Assembly (NCBI GenBank): GCA_020205615.1
Contig: CM035167.1
Location: forward strand, 56,627,023-56,691,022
Source of the DNA: Panax quinquefolius
Lineage: Eukaryota > Streptophyta > Magnoliopsida > Apiales > Araliaceae
Direction of reading: 5' to 3'
Length of the DNA stretch: 64,000 nt
Shown: positions 1 through 10,364 of the stretch, piece after piece
How the letters are laid out: every line of letters begins with the position of its first letter
Numbering within the stretch: position 1 is the stretch's first letter
The notes under the pieces: generated by a model
Seen by the model: only the letters and a program-made list of their open reading frames with translations
Told to the model about the DNA's origin: nothing
Databases searched by the model: none
Translations under genes and position numbers: made by a program

Positions 1-441
1 GACAATACCATCCGCTCGGAGGATTTGTCATCTGAGTGATGCTTCGAGCAAAGGGTTGGGATGTGTTCTCATGCAACATGGGAAAGTCATAGCCTATGCC
101 TCAAGACAACTCAAAGAATATGAGAGGAGTTATCCTACTCATGACCTAGAGTTAGCAGTTGTTGTTTTTGCACTTAAAATTTGGAGGCATTACTTGTATG
201 GGAGAAGGTGGAGATCTTTACGGATCATAAAAGTCTCAAATATTTCTTCACTCAAAAGGAACTCAACATGGGACAACGACGTTGGCTTGAAATGTTGAAA
301 GATTATGATCATACCATCCAATACCATCCTGGAAAAGCGAACGTGGTAGCTGACGCATTGAGTAGAAATCATATGCAAGTACGAGTGCGATATTGTCAAC
401 ACAAAGGCCCATTTTGTGTAACTTTAAAAGGATGGAGATAG
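1..441 (+). pseudogene. RNase H domain of element A pol (partial, frameshifted)
   Basis: This encodes the RNase H that removes RNA from the RNA-DNA hybrid during reverse transcription. The reading starts outside the window; [14 protein letters not shown] near positions 30-75 holds the first catalytic Asp, followed by [21 protein letters not shown] frameshift near 180-215 splits the domain over two frames. The second part reads [17 protein letters not shown] and ends NVVADALSR, the usual end of gypsy RNase H with the last catalytic Asp. It is followed after about 100 bases by integrase. The domain is recognised with high confidence and is not functional. Confidence 0.88.
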
Positions 442-542
442 AGTTAAAGACTCCATGGACCCATGTGATGATGGCGAATATATGAGTAGAACTGACTTTA
501 ATTGATAAAGTTAAAGCTGCTCAAGCTACAGACCTGGAGCTG

Positions 543-1136
543 ATGCGTATGAGGAAGAAAGTGCAAGAAGGTGCTATGCCGGAAGTAAGAATCGATGAAG
601 AAGGAATACTTCGAGTCAACTCCAGACTTTGTGTTCCTAACGACCTTGATTTAAAGTATAAAATCATGATGGAGGCGCACAACACACCATTTGTAATCCA
701 TCCTGGGAGTACCAAAATGTATCATGATATTCGTCATACATTTTGGTGGAGCAATATGAAGAGAGAGATAGCGCTGTTTATCTTAAGGTGTCTAACTTGT
801 CAACGAGTTAAAGTGGAGCATCAAATACCAAAAGGTCCATTACAACCACTTCAAATTCCAGAATGGAAGTGGGAGCACATTACCATGGATTTTGTTACCG
901 TCCTTCCTAAGGTTTCTCAAGGTATAGATTCGATTAGGGTCATTGTTGATAGATTGACCAAGTCTGCTCATTTCTTATCGATACGAGAAACTTATACACT
1001 TGAACGTCTTACTCGTATTTACATAAACGAGATTGTAAGACTGCATGGTATGTCAGTATCCATAGTTTCTGATCGAGACCCAAGATTCACTTCACGATTT
1101 TGGGTTAGTTTGCAGAAAGCTATGGGCACAGATTGA
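543..1136 (+). pseudogene. Integrase zinc-binding and core domain of element A
   Basis: Integrase inserts the cDNA copy into the genome. The 197-codon piece shows an HHCC-type finger (H of [13 protein letters not shown], then [11 protein letters not shown]) and the core with two of the three catalytic acids, in HITMDFV and [11 protein letters not shown]. It stops at AMGTD just before the part with the third acid (Glu), which continues in other frames after 1137. The next bases still read as the usual continuation but frame-broken. Position between RNase H and chromodomain is as expected for Ty3/gypsy. Confidence 0.9.
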
Positions 1137-1981
1137 TTTAGCTTTCGCATATATCATCCTCGGACAGACGGGCAATGGAGAGGACTATTCAAACTCTTGA
1201 AGATTTATTAAGACTCTATGTCCTTGACTTCAAGGAAGTTGGGATAAGTTCTTACCATTGGTGGAGTTTTCCTACAACAATGCTTATCAAGCAAGTATGG
1301 CATGGCTCCATTTGAGGCGTTGTATGGAAGAAAGTGTCGTTCTCCAAAGATATCTTTGGGATGAGGTGGGTGAAGCAGTATTTGTTGGGACCGGAGTTGG
1401 TACGTATGACTACTTAAAAAGATTCAAACAATCCGACAACGTATAAAAACCTCACAAGATCGACAAAAGAGTTATGTTGATCTTCATCGAAAGGACGTGG
1501 AATTCGATATAGGAGATCATGTGTTGTTACGTGTTGCTCCATGGAAAGGAGTTAAGAGATTTGGAAAGAGAGGAAATCTCCATCCTCGATTCATCGACCC
1601 ATTTTTAATCCTCGATCGAGTAGGAACTGTGGCCTATAGACTCGCTTTACCGCCAAGTATGTCTCGTGTTCATAATGTTTTTCATATATCCATGTTACGT
1701 AAATATGTGGAAGACCCGAACCATATTATTGAGTTAGAACCGGACAAAATAGCGGAAGATTTGAACAGGAAGATTTGACGTATGAAGAGGTTCCTGTTCA
1801 AATCTTAGATAAGAAGGAACATATTCTACGCTCCAAGGTTATGCCTCAAGTCAAAGTTTTATGGAGAAACCACGATGTTGAGGAAATGACTTGGGAGATA
1901 GAATCTGAAATGAAATCAAGGTATCCTTATCTCTTCGACATACTAGGTACGTACCCTAATTTTGAGGGCAAAATTTCATAA
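1137..1981 (+). pseudogene. Integrase C-terminal part and chromodomain of element A
   Basis: Several broken frames cover the end of the integrase. A piece at 1497-1778 reads FDIGDHVLLRVAPWKGVKRF and SRVHNVFHISMLRKYV, typical of the region after the catalytic core in chromoviruses. The last piece, 1775-1981, reads EEVPVQILDKKEHILRSK then VKVLWRNHDVEEMTWE, the chromodomain-like tail thought to steer insertion towards particular chromatin. The protein ends NFEGKIS just before the polypurine tract. Frameshifts near 1137-1250, 1446-1497 and 1775 break the gene. Confidence 0.88.
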
Positions 1982-1992
1982 GAAGGGGAGGT
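1981..1992 (+). other. Polypurine tract of element A
   Basis: A purine run (AGAAGGGGAGG) lies directly after the pol stop codon and directly before the LTR start TGTAAGACCCC. This is where plus-strand DNA synthesis is primed. Elements D and E have equivalent tracts at 30648-30657 and 55631-55642. Confidence 0.8.
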
Positions 1993-2639
1993 TGTAAGAC
2001 CCCAACTTTTATGAATAAAGATGAATTTTCTATAAATATCATTTTTGAATATTATGGACTAAATTTGATATAATGTTATAGTTGTGGGTAATATTTATAA
2101 ATTTTGCAAAGTACGCAAGTTGTTATATAATATTCAATTGGTCGGGGAATATTCATTTTAACAGGGAATATTCGTACAACGACATAATCATTGGTGGACC
2201 CCACAACAAAATTATTGTCGGATTGAGAAAACGACAAAAATACTTTATGAAAATATTGGCAGAAGTTTTACCGTTAACTGTTGAAACACCCGGTGTTAAA
2301 AGTATAGTAATACGCGTAGTTGCACAGTAGCACACGGTATTGATTATTGATGATTACGTGAGAAGTCACTCAGTTTTGTTCAATTATTGTTACTGTAATT
2401 GTTACATAGTATCTCACGTTATTTGATTCAATTATTGTCATTATTTTATAATCAATATTTCAGATGACAAAGTTATTAATATTATTATTTGCAATATTAA
2501 CGATATCTAGAAGTTCTGTCAAGGAGAGGTTTGGTCACCTAATTGCGCGCCAATGGGGAGAAATCCTTATCGAAAGCTCCTCTTTCACGAACGACTGTGT
2601 CGATTATTATTGTGAATTATAATAATGATGATGAGTTTT

Positions 2640-2930
2640 GTTTTATTAGTATTATTAATATAATAAAACAGAAAAGTTTTTTATATAAGACAGAATACTT
2701 TTATAAAGTTATTCGTTTTATTAGACTAATAGTAAAATCTTTTTTATATAAAATGTAATGCTTTTATAAAGTTATACATTTTATTAGACAATAATTAGAA
2801 TATATTATATTTTATTATACATTGTGGTTTCAGTATAAGTGCTCGCATAGTGTTTCAGATAGTAAAATCTTTTTATAAAGTTATTCGTTTTATTAGATTA
2901 TAAATACAATATATTATATTTTATTGTAAA
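2640..2930 (+). repeat. AT-rich degenerate tandem motif inside LTR A
   Basis: The motif TTTTATAAAGTTATTCGTTT and close variants recurs near 2698, 2761 and 2872, separated by stretches with TATATAAAA and AATATATTATATTTTATT. The same set of motifs appears at the matching place in the LTRs of element E (about 42430-42720 and 55760-56060), so it is an inherited LTR part and not local slippage. Confidence 0.65.
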
Positions 2931-3259
2931 CCAATCTGACCGTCTCCGCTTAAAGTAAATCAATCTGGACCGCTCATGAATTAGTTACTATGTGTATCCA
3001 TTCTTCTATAAATGAAGCTCATTCCTTCATTATTTCTTACGAATTCTTTGAAACTCTAGAGATAGAAAGCAGAAGAGAGTTCTTCTTCTATAATCTTGAG
3101 CGTATTTCTTTAGAGTTTAAGAAAGCTTTGAGCGTAGTGCAAGTTTTCTTTAAGTATATCCTCGCCCTACTAGTCAAAATACTATTCTTTTACGGTAAAG
3201 GATATTATTTGTTGTACGCGTTAGGGGTATTCCTTATTTCTTATTGCTAAAATTTTTTT

Positions 3260-3560
3260 GTTATTCCAATCTTTATTATTCTGTTGGAATAACATGTATA
3301 CGCGGGATACCCTATACTTGGTGAAATTCTTCTGTTATTCAATTATTTATTTTTCTGTTGGAACATCCTGTCTGTGCGTTACGCATGACCTGGTTCCATT
3401 ATTTATTATTCTGTTGGAATATCCTATCGATGCGTTTAAGCATGACTTGGTTCCATTAATTATTATTCTGTTGGAATAACCTGTCTGTGCGGTCTATCGC
3501 ATGCCCGGTGATTTCTTTTGTTATTCCATTTTTTATTATACTCAGTTGGTTAAAGTTTTG
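3260..3560. repeat. Hairpin array I in LTR A (TTCCA...TGGAA units)
   Basis: Units about 60 bp apart each hold an inverted repeat around a TTTATTATTCTG-like loop. The best has perfect 10-bp arms, GTTATTCCAA at 3260-3269 and TTGGAATAAC at 3284-3293. Others lie near 3344, 3392-3422 and 3450-3480. Between them sit smaller palindromes such as GTGCG with CGCAT (near 3375-3386 and 3486-3502). Confidence 0.7.
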
Positions 3561-3779
3561 ACTTCTATACTCCATGAAATTAGTGGAATATTCTTGATAT
3601 TTGCGCTTCATCCAGTATCTTTTCATGAAAATATTTTTCTGAGCATTCTTGAATTTTACTCCACAAAGAAGTATCATGTTGACAATTTGGACGTTATTGG
3701 TTCCTGGATAAATTAATTCTTGAACTTGTTTTATTGATCTCTTATATCATTGTCATCATCCTCATGTTTATATTATGTT

Positions 3780-4050
3780 GAAAGTCCTCTGTGGCCTGTA
3801 GTGCATAGATGGACTTGGTATGATTATACCGTGGATTATTGATTGTAATCATAATCGTAATGTTACAAATGATGTGGAAAAAGTCCTCATTGGCCCTTAG
3901 TGCATTGATGGACAGTTGTTGGCATGATCATGACCATTGATGAATACACGAATATCCTTGGCTCTGGTGCATGGATAATTTGTGGTTGTGATATTAATGA
4001 ATATCCTCTCAGTAGTAGTGCAAGGATGATGTGGATTATTTATTGTCGAG
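3780..4050. repeat. Hairpin array II in LTR A (GTAGTGC loops)
   Basis: Four short inverted repeats surround a loop like GGCCTGTAGTGC: near 3787 (GTCCTCTG with the far arm CATAGATGGAC), near 3893 (GTCCTCATTG with CATTGATGGAC), near 3953 (TATCCTTGG with CATGGATA) and a decayed one near 4003 (TATCC with GGAT). The same array is longer in element E. Confidence 0.7.
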
Positions 4051-4565
4051 TCTCAATGATAAAAGTCATGAAAAACCTTTTAAATCATAGAAGATAGTAG
4101 ATTTTATTTTCTACTTGACTCTTCTAATAGATTGCTTGTTCCGCTGCAGTTAAACTTGATGTTTGTTATATTTTATCAGTTTAACACTGTTGAAGGCTAA
4201 TGATAATTTATTCTGCATTATCTTAGTCATAATATTTCTTACTGGGCTAGTTGAGCTCACCCTTTTGCTTTCATTGTTCTCTTCAGGAAGTGAGAACGTA
4301 GCAGGGACTATTCGTGGAACGGATTGATGGTCCAGATAATAGCATTAGTAGTCCTCACTATTTTATGAAATAGTGTGATAATAAATGTAATGAGGACCCC
4401 ATTGAGTTTGTATATTGTCTAGATGACAATATTTGTATTAAAACTCACAGCATATGTTTAGTCGTATTTTACATGACTGTTGTATAATTAAGTTGTATTT
4501 GAATTTTGTACCATGTATTTGGCGACTCAGAATAGGTGATGTATACCAATTTTGGGGGCGTCACA

Positions 4566-5033
4566 ATTACGAATTAATAGTCATGTCTTTTGGATTGACT
4601 AATGCACCTGCTGCCTTCATGGATATGATGAACGGAGTATTCAAGAAATATTTGGATCATTTTGTGCTTGTCTTTATTGATGACATCCTCATATACTCCA
4701 AAAGCCGTGAAGATCATGAGAAACACTTGTGGCTGATACTCCAAAAGCTTCGTGAAAACAAGTTTTATGCCAAGTTAAAGAAATGCGAGTTCTGGCTTGA
4801 GAAAGTAGCATTCCTTGGGCACGTGATATCAAATCACAGAATATATGTTGACCCAGCGAAGATTGAAGTAATTCAAAGCTTGGATCAACTTAAGTCAGCG
4901 ATCAAAGTACGTAGCTTTCTGGGCTTAGCTGGTTATTATCGGAGATTCATAGAAGGGTTTTCTCGAATAGCCACTTCGTTAACTCAGCTGATTCAAAAAG
5001 ATACAAATTTCAGTTAGAGTGAGGAATGTGAGA
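4566..5033 (+). pseudogene. Reverse transcriptase fragment fused to the end of LTR A
   Basis: Directly after the LTR end GCGTCACA the sequence enters the middle of a gypsy reverse transcriptase: [20 protein letters not shown], then the catalytic [16 protein letters not shown]-type connection ([17 protein letters not shown]) and FLGLAGYYRRFIEGFSRIA. The fingers and first palm motifs, protease, gag and primer site are all absent. A TAG at 5015-5017 replaces a Trp codon in the conserved WSEECE stretch, which can be read on to 5033 before the sequence changes to a simple repeat. The catalytic FIDD pair itself is intact. It is a deletion or recombination product of the same element family. Confidence 0.85.
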
Positions 5034-5150
5034 ATCATATATACTCCATGTCTTTGAATCATATATACTCCATGATTCACTTTATCAAAACATTTATCAT
5101 CCACATGTCTTTGAATCATATATATTCCATTATTCACTTTATCAAAGTTA
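5034..5150. repeat. Short tandem repeat at an element junction
   Basis: The motif TGAATCATATATACTCCATG and close variants occurs about four times at roughly 22-60 bp spacing, with copies of ATTCACTTTATCAAA between them. It sits exactly between the RT fragment of the A family and the start of the B-family DNA at about 5176, so it marks a rearrangement point. No gene is visible. Confidence 0.6.
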
Positions 5151-5175
5151 ATATATATTACTTATATATCAAGTC

Positions 5176-5604
5176 CATGTCAGTCTTCATCTTCTTGTTC
5201 ACTGCCAACAGATCTTCATGGTGACCCTTAGTATGAACTAGGTCCCACTCTTTATTTCCAAGTTTTGAGTCAAGTTCCTGAATCTCTGCATCCTTCTGCT
5301 CCATCGCAGCGTGATGCATCTCAACCAACTCCTTCAGTTCCTCTACATTATCCTGTAACTCTATGTTACGGTCGTACAAAGCATCATACATCTCAGCCAA
5401 TATGGAGTTTGGTGGAAACTCCACATGATTCTCCTCATCCTCATCCTCCTCTATCTCCTCAGAACTATCCTCCTCGGGATCGGTCACAGGCTAATCATCC
5501 TGAATCAACTGTTCTCGCACAACGTGAATATCCCGGGTTTCGTCATCTCTAGGTATCTGAGGTATCACCTCCCTAACTGGACTGGATCCTCCTTCGTTAG
5601 ACAT
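5176..5604 (-). pseudogene. Extra ORF upstream of gag, second copy (truncated)
   Basis: This is the truncated twin of the ORF at 13681-14409. The proposed start is ATG at 5604 (MSNEGGSSPVREVIPQIPRD). The N-terminal part is very acidic (DPEEDSSEEIEEDEDEE) and is followed by a heptad-like stretch rich in Glu, Leu and Lys (ELKELVEMHHAAMEQKDAEI) that should form a coiled coil. One in-frame TAG lies at about 5490 (QDD*PVTDP). The copy is cut at about 5176, after KKMKTDM. I do not recognise a protein family. This copy lacks two stops seen in the other copy, so the two together show a real reading frame. Confidence 0.7.
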
Positions 5605-5835
5605 CCTGATAACAAAATTTTTTATGTTTTACTTAACATTATCGATACTCGCGAGCACATAAGTTATTAACACATAACACATAATTTCTTTTATTGTTTA
5701 GCTTCAATGGATGCCTTAATCCATTCCTTAAAACCCGATAAGAGTTAAACACCCTTATGTTTTCTGACTCCGTACAAGTTACTTCCTAAGGTTTCTCCCG
5801 CCTAAGGTTCATAGCCTAAAGCTTTGATACCAACA
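5605..5835 (-). other. Leader and primer-binding site of the truncated second B copy
   Basis: On the minus strand TGGTATCAAAGC (5832-5821) lies three bases after the LTR end and matches the start of a primer site for initiator Met-tRNA except for one base. The rest of the stretch is untranslated leader up to the ATG at 5604. No other gene is visible. Confidence 0.7.
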
Positions 5836-8823
5836 TGTGTCACCCCCAAATCCGGGTACTTCATTCCCATAGAATTTGGTGCTCACTATCAAAATAATTA
5901 CATCTAATTACCCATAATAAAGGATAAAACATTAATTAATTTAAACAATAATCTTTCCCATTAAAGGGTTACATCATCTCATAAACAATATCAGGTAATC
6001 TAACCTTAAATTATTACATAAGTTTGCAGAAAACATCATAAAAGAAAACAAGTCTTATAACATCATGCAATTAGATAAAATTTAAATAATTCTTCAACAC
6101 TTGGACATCTTGCCCTTTCCTTTGCTAGTAGATGGCTCATCGACTCTTTCAACTTTAGCTGCAGTGTTAATTGAAAGAGTGAGCAAACAATTGCTCACTG
6201 ATATAAAGAGTAGTAATAATAACCATATGAGAATGAACAACGAATACTGAATAATAATGAACTTGTTCTACGAATCAAAAATAGAAAACAAGTTCGAACT
6301 TTAATATATGAGGGTCTTAAGGCCACGAACAATGTCCACGGTGATTAGGTATTACTACCCCAACCTTAACAGTCAATTAGACTATACAAACCCTTCTTAA
6401 TGTACTTAGGGGATCATCCCTTTGTACCATGTATTGTGCACAAACTTCTAAACATTAACACGTACAAAATCCCCTATGCTAGGGTTGTTCGTCTCAGTTT
6501 GAATTTAGAATTTCTGCACTAAAGAGAGTTTAGCTCGGAACTAACTTATCAGTGTTTTTAGAATTTTAGAACAACATTCATAATAGATTAGTTCAATCAG
6601 TAAGAGTTTTCTTACTACTTGGAGGTTTAATATAATCAATATAGAATTGAATAAGGTTATCAAAGTCAAAGACCGAATTACAACAATGTATAATTGAATA
6701 AACATGGTGTATATGTAAAGTGCTATATCCAAAAGTGTTAGAACAATCTTATTTGAATCGATGTATTAGAACAATATATGCTTTGAATAATAACATCATG
6801 ATTTAGAAAAGTAAAACTCGCTCGAGGTAACGAATTAGGTTACAAGAGCTTGTACAAACATACACAAGACAGATTATGTTTTGCTCAATTCGAACATAAA
6901 AATTAGGAACTTATGCAACGATAACTTAGGAATATAAAACTTGCATAATTATAACATAACAACGATAAGTAAACCTTGTTGAATAATTAAGTTGCATAGG
7001 TTAGGGATACTTGCTCAATAAAAGTTTAGGATAAGAAACTTGCCTTGTATGTAAGCTACGCAAGTATAACAATGTTCTCCAATTACCCTGCACACATCAT
7101 TGGAATCGCAATAACAATTAGTTGTATTAATAATAGCTTTATGGGTTTAACCCCTAATTTAGGTCATAACCTTAACTTAACATCTAACTATGTTGATTAA
7201 CACCTTTAACGAATCTGAAATTACATTATAAACTCACATAAACCTCATCATTTACTTTTAACTTTCATAACATCACTTTTTTATTCATTATATAACTTAA
7301 TTAACAAACACTTACAAATCTTCACACTTTGTGTTATAACACATTACAATATGTTGGTGTAGCCTATGTTATGTCTTAACATCATTAACATGCTTGCTAA
7401 ACTAGATTAAGTCCATTAATCATGACCTACAAATAGGCAAAGAAGCATCGCTTATGCTCGTATGCGCAGCCAGCAGTGCTAGGCTTGTCCCATCAAGCAA
7501 GCATTTAGGCTCATGAGATTTCGAGAAGGCTACTACAGAAGTCTGCACCATTTCTACTGTAGTAGTGGCATAGTCAAGAATAAAGACGCAAACAAAATGT
7601 AAACTCGCAGCAACAGCTCTGCTACACAGTAGACACCCAATTAAACCCAAAACCATAAAAATTCACAAACTAAAACATCTAAAACTCTGTAATAACATAG
7701 TTAAGCATGTTATACACCATTTTAACCACATAAACATCAAATATACACAAATTTGAAGAATCAAAACCACAATTTTCCAAATTTCTTCAATTTTGACACT
7801 TTTAGCAAATTCAATCGCCACGAATTCGTTTCTTAACCAATTGACATGATTCGAACTACGCCGCTTTCATTTCTTAGCATACTAACATAATCCAACACCA
7901 ATTTACAGATTATCATACATATTAAACATGAAATTTTGTACTTTATTAAGCCTTTGTTTTTATAAACATACAATGTTATTTACTTTTCTCCCTACAAACC
8001 TAAATTCATGTATTTAATCATCAAATAACACTCACAAATGATAATTAACAGATTATACAACATACATACATGTATCAATCCAATATAACAATAAATTTAT
8101 AGTGGATAATCGTAGAATATCAAAACATAAATATTAGAAGTAAATTATACCTTCATACCCTAGTTGTATGCTAGCAAGAGATGGTGACTCTCTCTCAGAA
8201 CCACTGTGATTCTTCCTTCTCTAAAATCTTTGTGTTTTCCTCTTTGTAGTTCTATTAGCTAGCCTTAGGAAAACTCACGCAATATACACTGACTCCCTTT
8301 TCCCAACGTACGTCAAGTGAAAAACCCAAAAGGCGTCAGTTAAAATAAACCAAAAGCCATAAGGCTACGTTTGGTTACACACCTATTCCCCCAAACTAGA
8401 TTCTTTTAATAATATTATATTATATGCTTTCATGTGTCACACTCTAGTTAATTTAAATAACTTTAGTTTAGTTAATTTAATTAACTTAAAATAATAATTA
8501 TAATAATTTCTATTATAATTATATTTATGAATAATAAATAAGTATATATCTAATTTAAATTATTAAATTAGACCAAAAAATTATTTAATTTAATTTACTT
8601 ATTTTCTTAAATATTAAACACTTCATTTACTTTAATTAATTTCATTAAATTAAATCCTCAAATAATAAAATTACTATTCATTAATTTAGTTAACATACAT
8701 ACTCAACTAAATTATTAAATCACAATTCATTAAATATTTATTTTTCCCAATAAATAAATTATTTAAAATATTTATTTAATCAATAAATATTTAAATTAAA
8801 TTACAAATTTCTCGATCGTTACA
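5836..8823 (-). repeat. 3' LTR of element B (2.99 kb)
   Basis: On the minus strand it starts TGTAACGATCGAG (8823) and ends GGGGGTGACACA-like at 5836. It matches 14641-17623 along its whole length with scattered single-base changes, except for a strongly different block at about 7440-7630. The part near the start (8400-8800) is extremely AT-rich with many TTAATTTAAT palindromes. No gene is visible. Confidence 0.88.
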
Positions 8824-8932
8824 TCATTCCCTCCTTAAAAGGATTCTGTCCCCAGAATCACAACTCGATAAATTAATTCGTCACATTCTTCCCTCCTTAA
8901 CAAGATTCTATCCCCAGAATCATCATACAAGA
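8824..8932 (-). other. 3' untranslated end and polypurine tract of element B
   Basis: On the minus strand AAGGAGGGAATGA runs directly into the LTR start at 8823. A duplicated motif, GATTCTG(T/G)GGACAGAATC-like (a short palindrome with AAGGAGGGA), occurs twice, near 8833-8865 and 8895-8925, so the tract itself appears doubled. Confidence 0.7.
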
Positions 8933-9340
8933 TTAAGCAAATAAGTGAGGATAATTTCTCATCATAACATCTTCAAGTTCCCACGTAGCTTCTTCAGCAT
9001 TGTGGTTCGTCCAGATTACCTTAACAGAAGGTATCACTTTATTCCTTAGTACTTGTTCTTTCCTGTCGATAATTGGAACAGGGACTTCTTCATAGGACAA
9101 ATCTTTCTCAAACTGTAAGGGCTCATATTCTATAACATGTTTATAGTTATGCTTATATTGTCTCAACACCGAGACATGGAAAATATTATGGATATACACC
9201 AATTCTGGAGGTAAAGCTACCTCGTATTCCACTTCACCCACGCGTCGAAGCACTTCAAAAGGTCCTATATACCTATGGCTTAATTTTCCTTTCTTCCCAA
9301 AATGAATTTTCCCCTTCCAGGGAGATACTTTTAAGAACAC
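8933..9340 (-). pseudogene. Integrase C-terminus and chromodomain of element B
   Basis: The 135-codon piece reads FLKVSPWKGKIHFGKKGKLS, IGPFEVLRRVGEVEYEVALP and HNIFHVSVLRQY, the part after the integrase core of chromoviruses. It ends with VPIIDRKEQVLRNKVIPSVK and VIWTNHNAEEATWELEDVM, the chromodomain-like tail. It is in a different frame from the integrase core upstream (9720-10010), so at least one frameshift lies between 9341 and 9719. The tail lies directly before the polypurine tract. Confidence 0.88.
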
Positions 9341-10364
9341 ATAACTACCAACTTCGAATACCCAATTTTGTCGGTGTTGATCGGCATATTTCTTCTATCT
9401 ATCATGTGCAGCTATCAATCTTGCTGGAATGACCTTGATGATTTCGATGGTTTGTTGTACCAACTCTGGACCCAATAGTTAATGTTCACCTACCTCATCC
9501 CAGCGTAATGGAGTTCTGCATTTCCTTCCGTATAACGCTTCATAAGGCGGTATGCCAATACTCGCGTGATAACTATTATTATAGGAAAATTCAACTAACG
9601 GTAAATGATCGTCCCAATTTCTCTTGAAATCCATAATACATGCTCTAAGTATATCCTCTAGTGTCTAGATGGTTCTCTCATTCTGTACATCTGTTTGACG
9701 ATGGTACGATGCGCTCATTCTAAACTGAGTTCCCAAACATTCTTGTAATTGTTTTCCAGAAATTTGATGTGAAACGTGGATCCCTGTCTGATATAATGGA
9801 CACTGGTACACCGTGTCTTGAAATAATTTCCTTTACGTAAAGTTTTGCCAATTGATCTAGGTTAAATCTAATCTTGATTGGTAAGAAGTGTGCCGACTTC
9901 GTCAATCGATCAACAATCATCCAAACAGCGTCATAACCTTGCTGAGTCATTTGAAGACCTACCACAAAATCCATTGTGATATGCTCCCATTTCCATTTTG
10001 GTATCTCCAACGGTTACAATGATCCGCTTTGTCTTTGGTGTTCAGCTTTAACTTTCTGACACGTTAAGAATTTCACCACACACTCAAGCATATCTCTTTT
10101 CATATTCGGCCACCAAAATTGATGTCTAAGATCCTGGTACATTTTCGTACTTCCAAGGTGAATCGAATATCTTGAGTTGTGAGCTTCACTCAGAATTTCC
10201 TCTTTAACTTCTGGTACTGGCGGAACCCAAATTCTCCCTTCGAATCGAAGTAACCCTTCTGAATCGATTTTGAATTTGTTTTCCTCCCCTTTAGATACTT
10301 TCTGTTTTATCTTTTCGCAGTCTTCATCCTGAAGTTGTGAATTCTTCACTTTACCTACCAACAT
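9341..10364 (-). pseudogene. Integrase zinc finger and core of element B
   Basis: The first part (10364-10014) shows EAHNSRYSIHLGSTKMYQDL and CVVKFLTCQKVKAEHQ, the HHCC finger, ending in a stop. The next part (10010-9720) is in the same frame and holds [14 protein letters not shown] and VSIISDRDPRF, with two catalytic Asp residues. The third acidic region falls in the frame-broken stretch 9341-9719. A stop separates finger and core. The domain is the one that integrates the cDNA. Confidence 0.88.

Larger units (their letters stand above)
1..4565 (+). mobile_element. Ty3/gypsy chromovirus A, 3' half plus 3' LTR
   Basis: The window opens inside the pol gene of a Ty3/gypsy element. The order RNase H, integrase, chromodomain-like C-terminus, polypurine tract and LTR is that of a chromovirus; the long LTR and the type of C-terminal domain fit the Tekay/Del lineage, which is inference. 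All reading frames are cut by frameshifts and stops, so this copy is dead. The LTR is not followed by host DNA but by an internal RT piece of the same kind of element (4566-5033), so the 3' border is rearranged and no target duplication can be seen. Confidence 0.9.
1993..4565 (+). repeat. LTR of element A (2.57 kb)
   Basis: It starts TGTAAGACCCC after the polypurine tract and ends GGGGGCGTCACA, the same ends as the LTRs of element D (30658-33286) and close to those of E (TGTGAGACCCC ... GCGTCACA). Its inside has an AT-rich tandem part near 2640-2930, a ~60-bp periodic hairpin array near 3260-3560, and a second hairpin array near 3780-4050. Near 4250 it shares the block GGGCTAGTTGAGCTCACCC with the other LTRs. 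It contains no gene. LTR identity is firm; family naming is inference. Confidence 0.88.

Noticed and set aside
5265..5670. Plus-strand open frames opposite the extra ORF of B
   Set aside because: They are complementary shadows of the acidic coiled-coil frame, rich in Ser, Pro and Leu only because the other strand is rich in Glu and Asp codons.
7420..7656. A 78-codon minus-strand frame in the B LTR
   Set aside because: It overlaps the block that differs between the two LTRs and is not open in the other copy.
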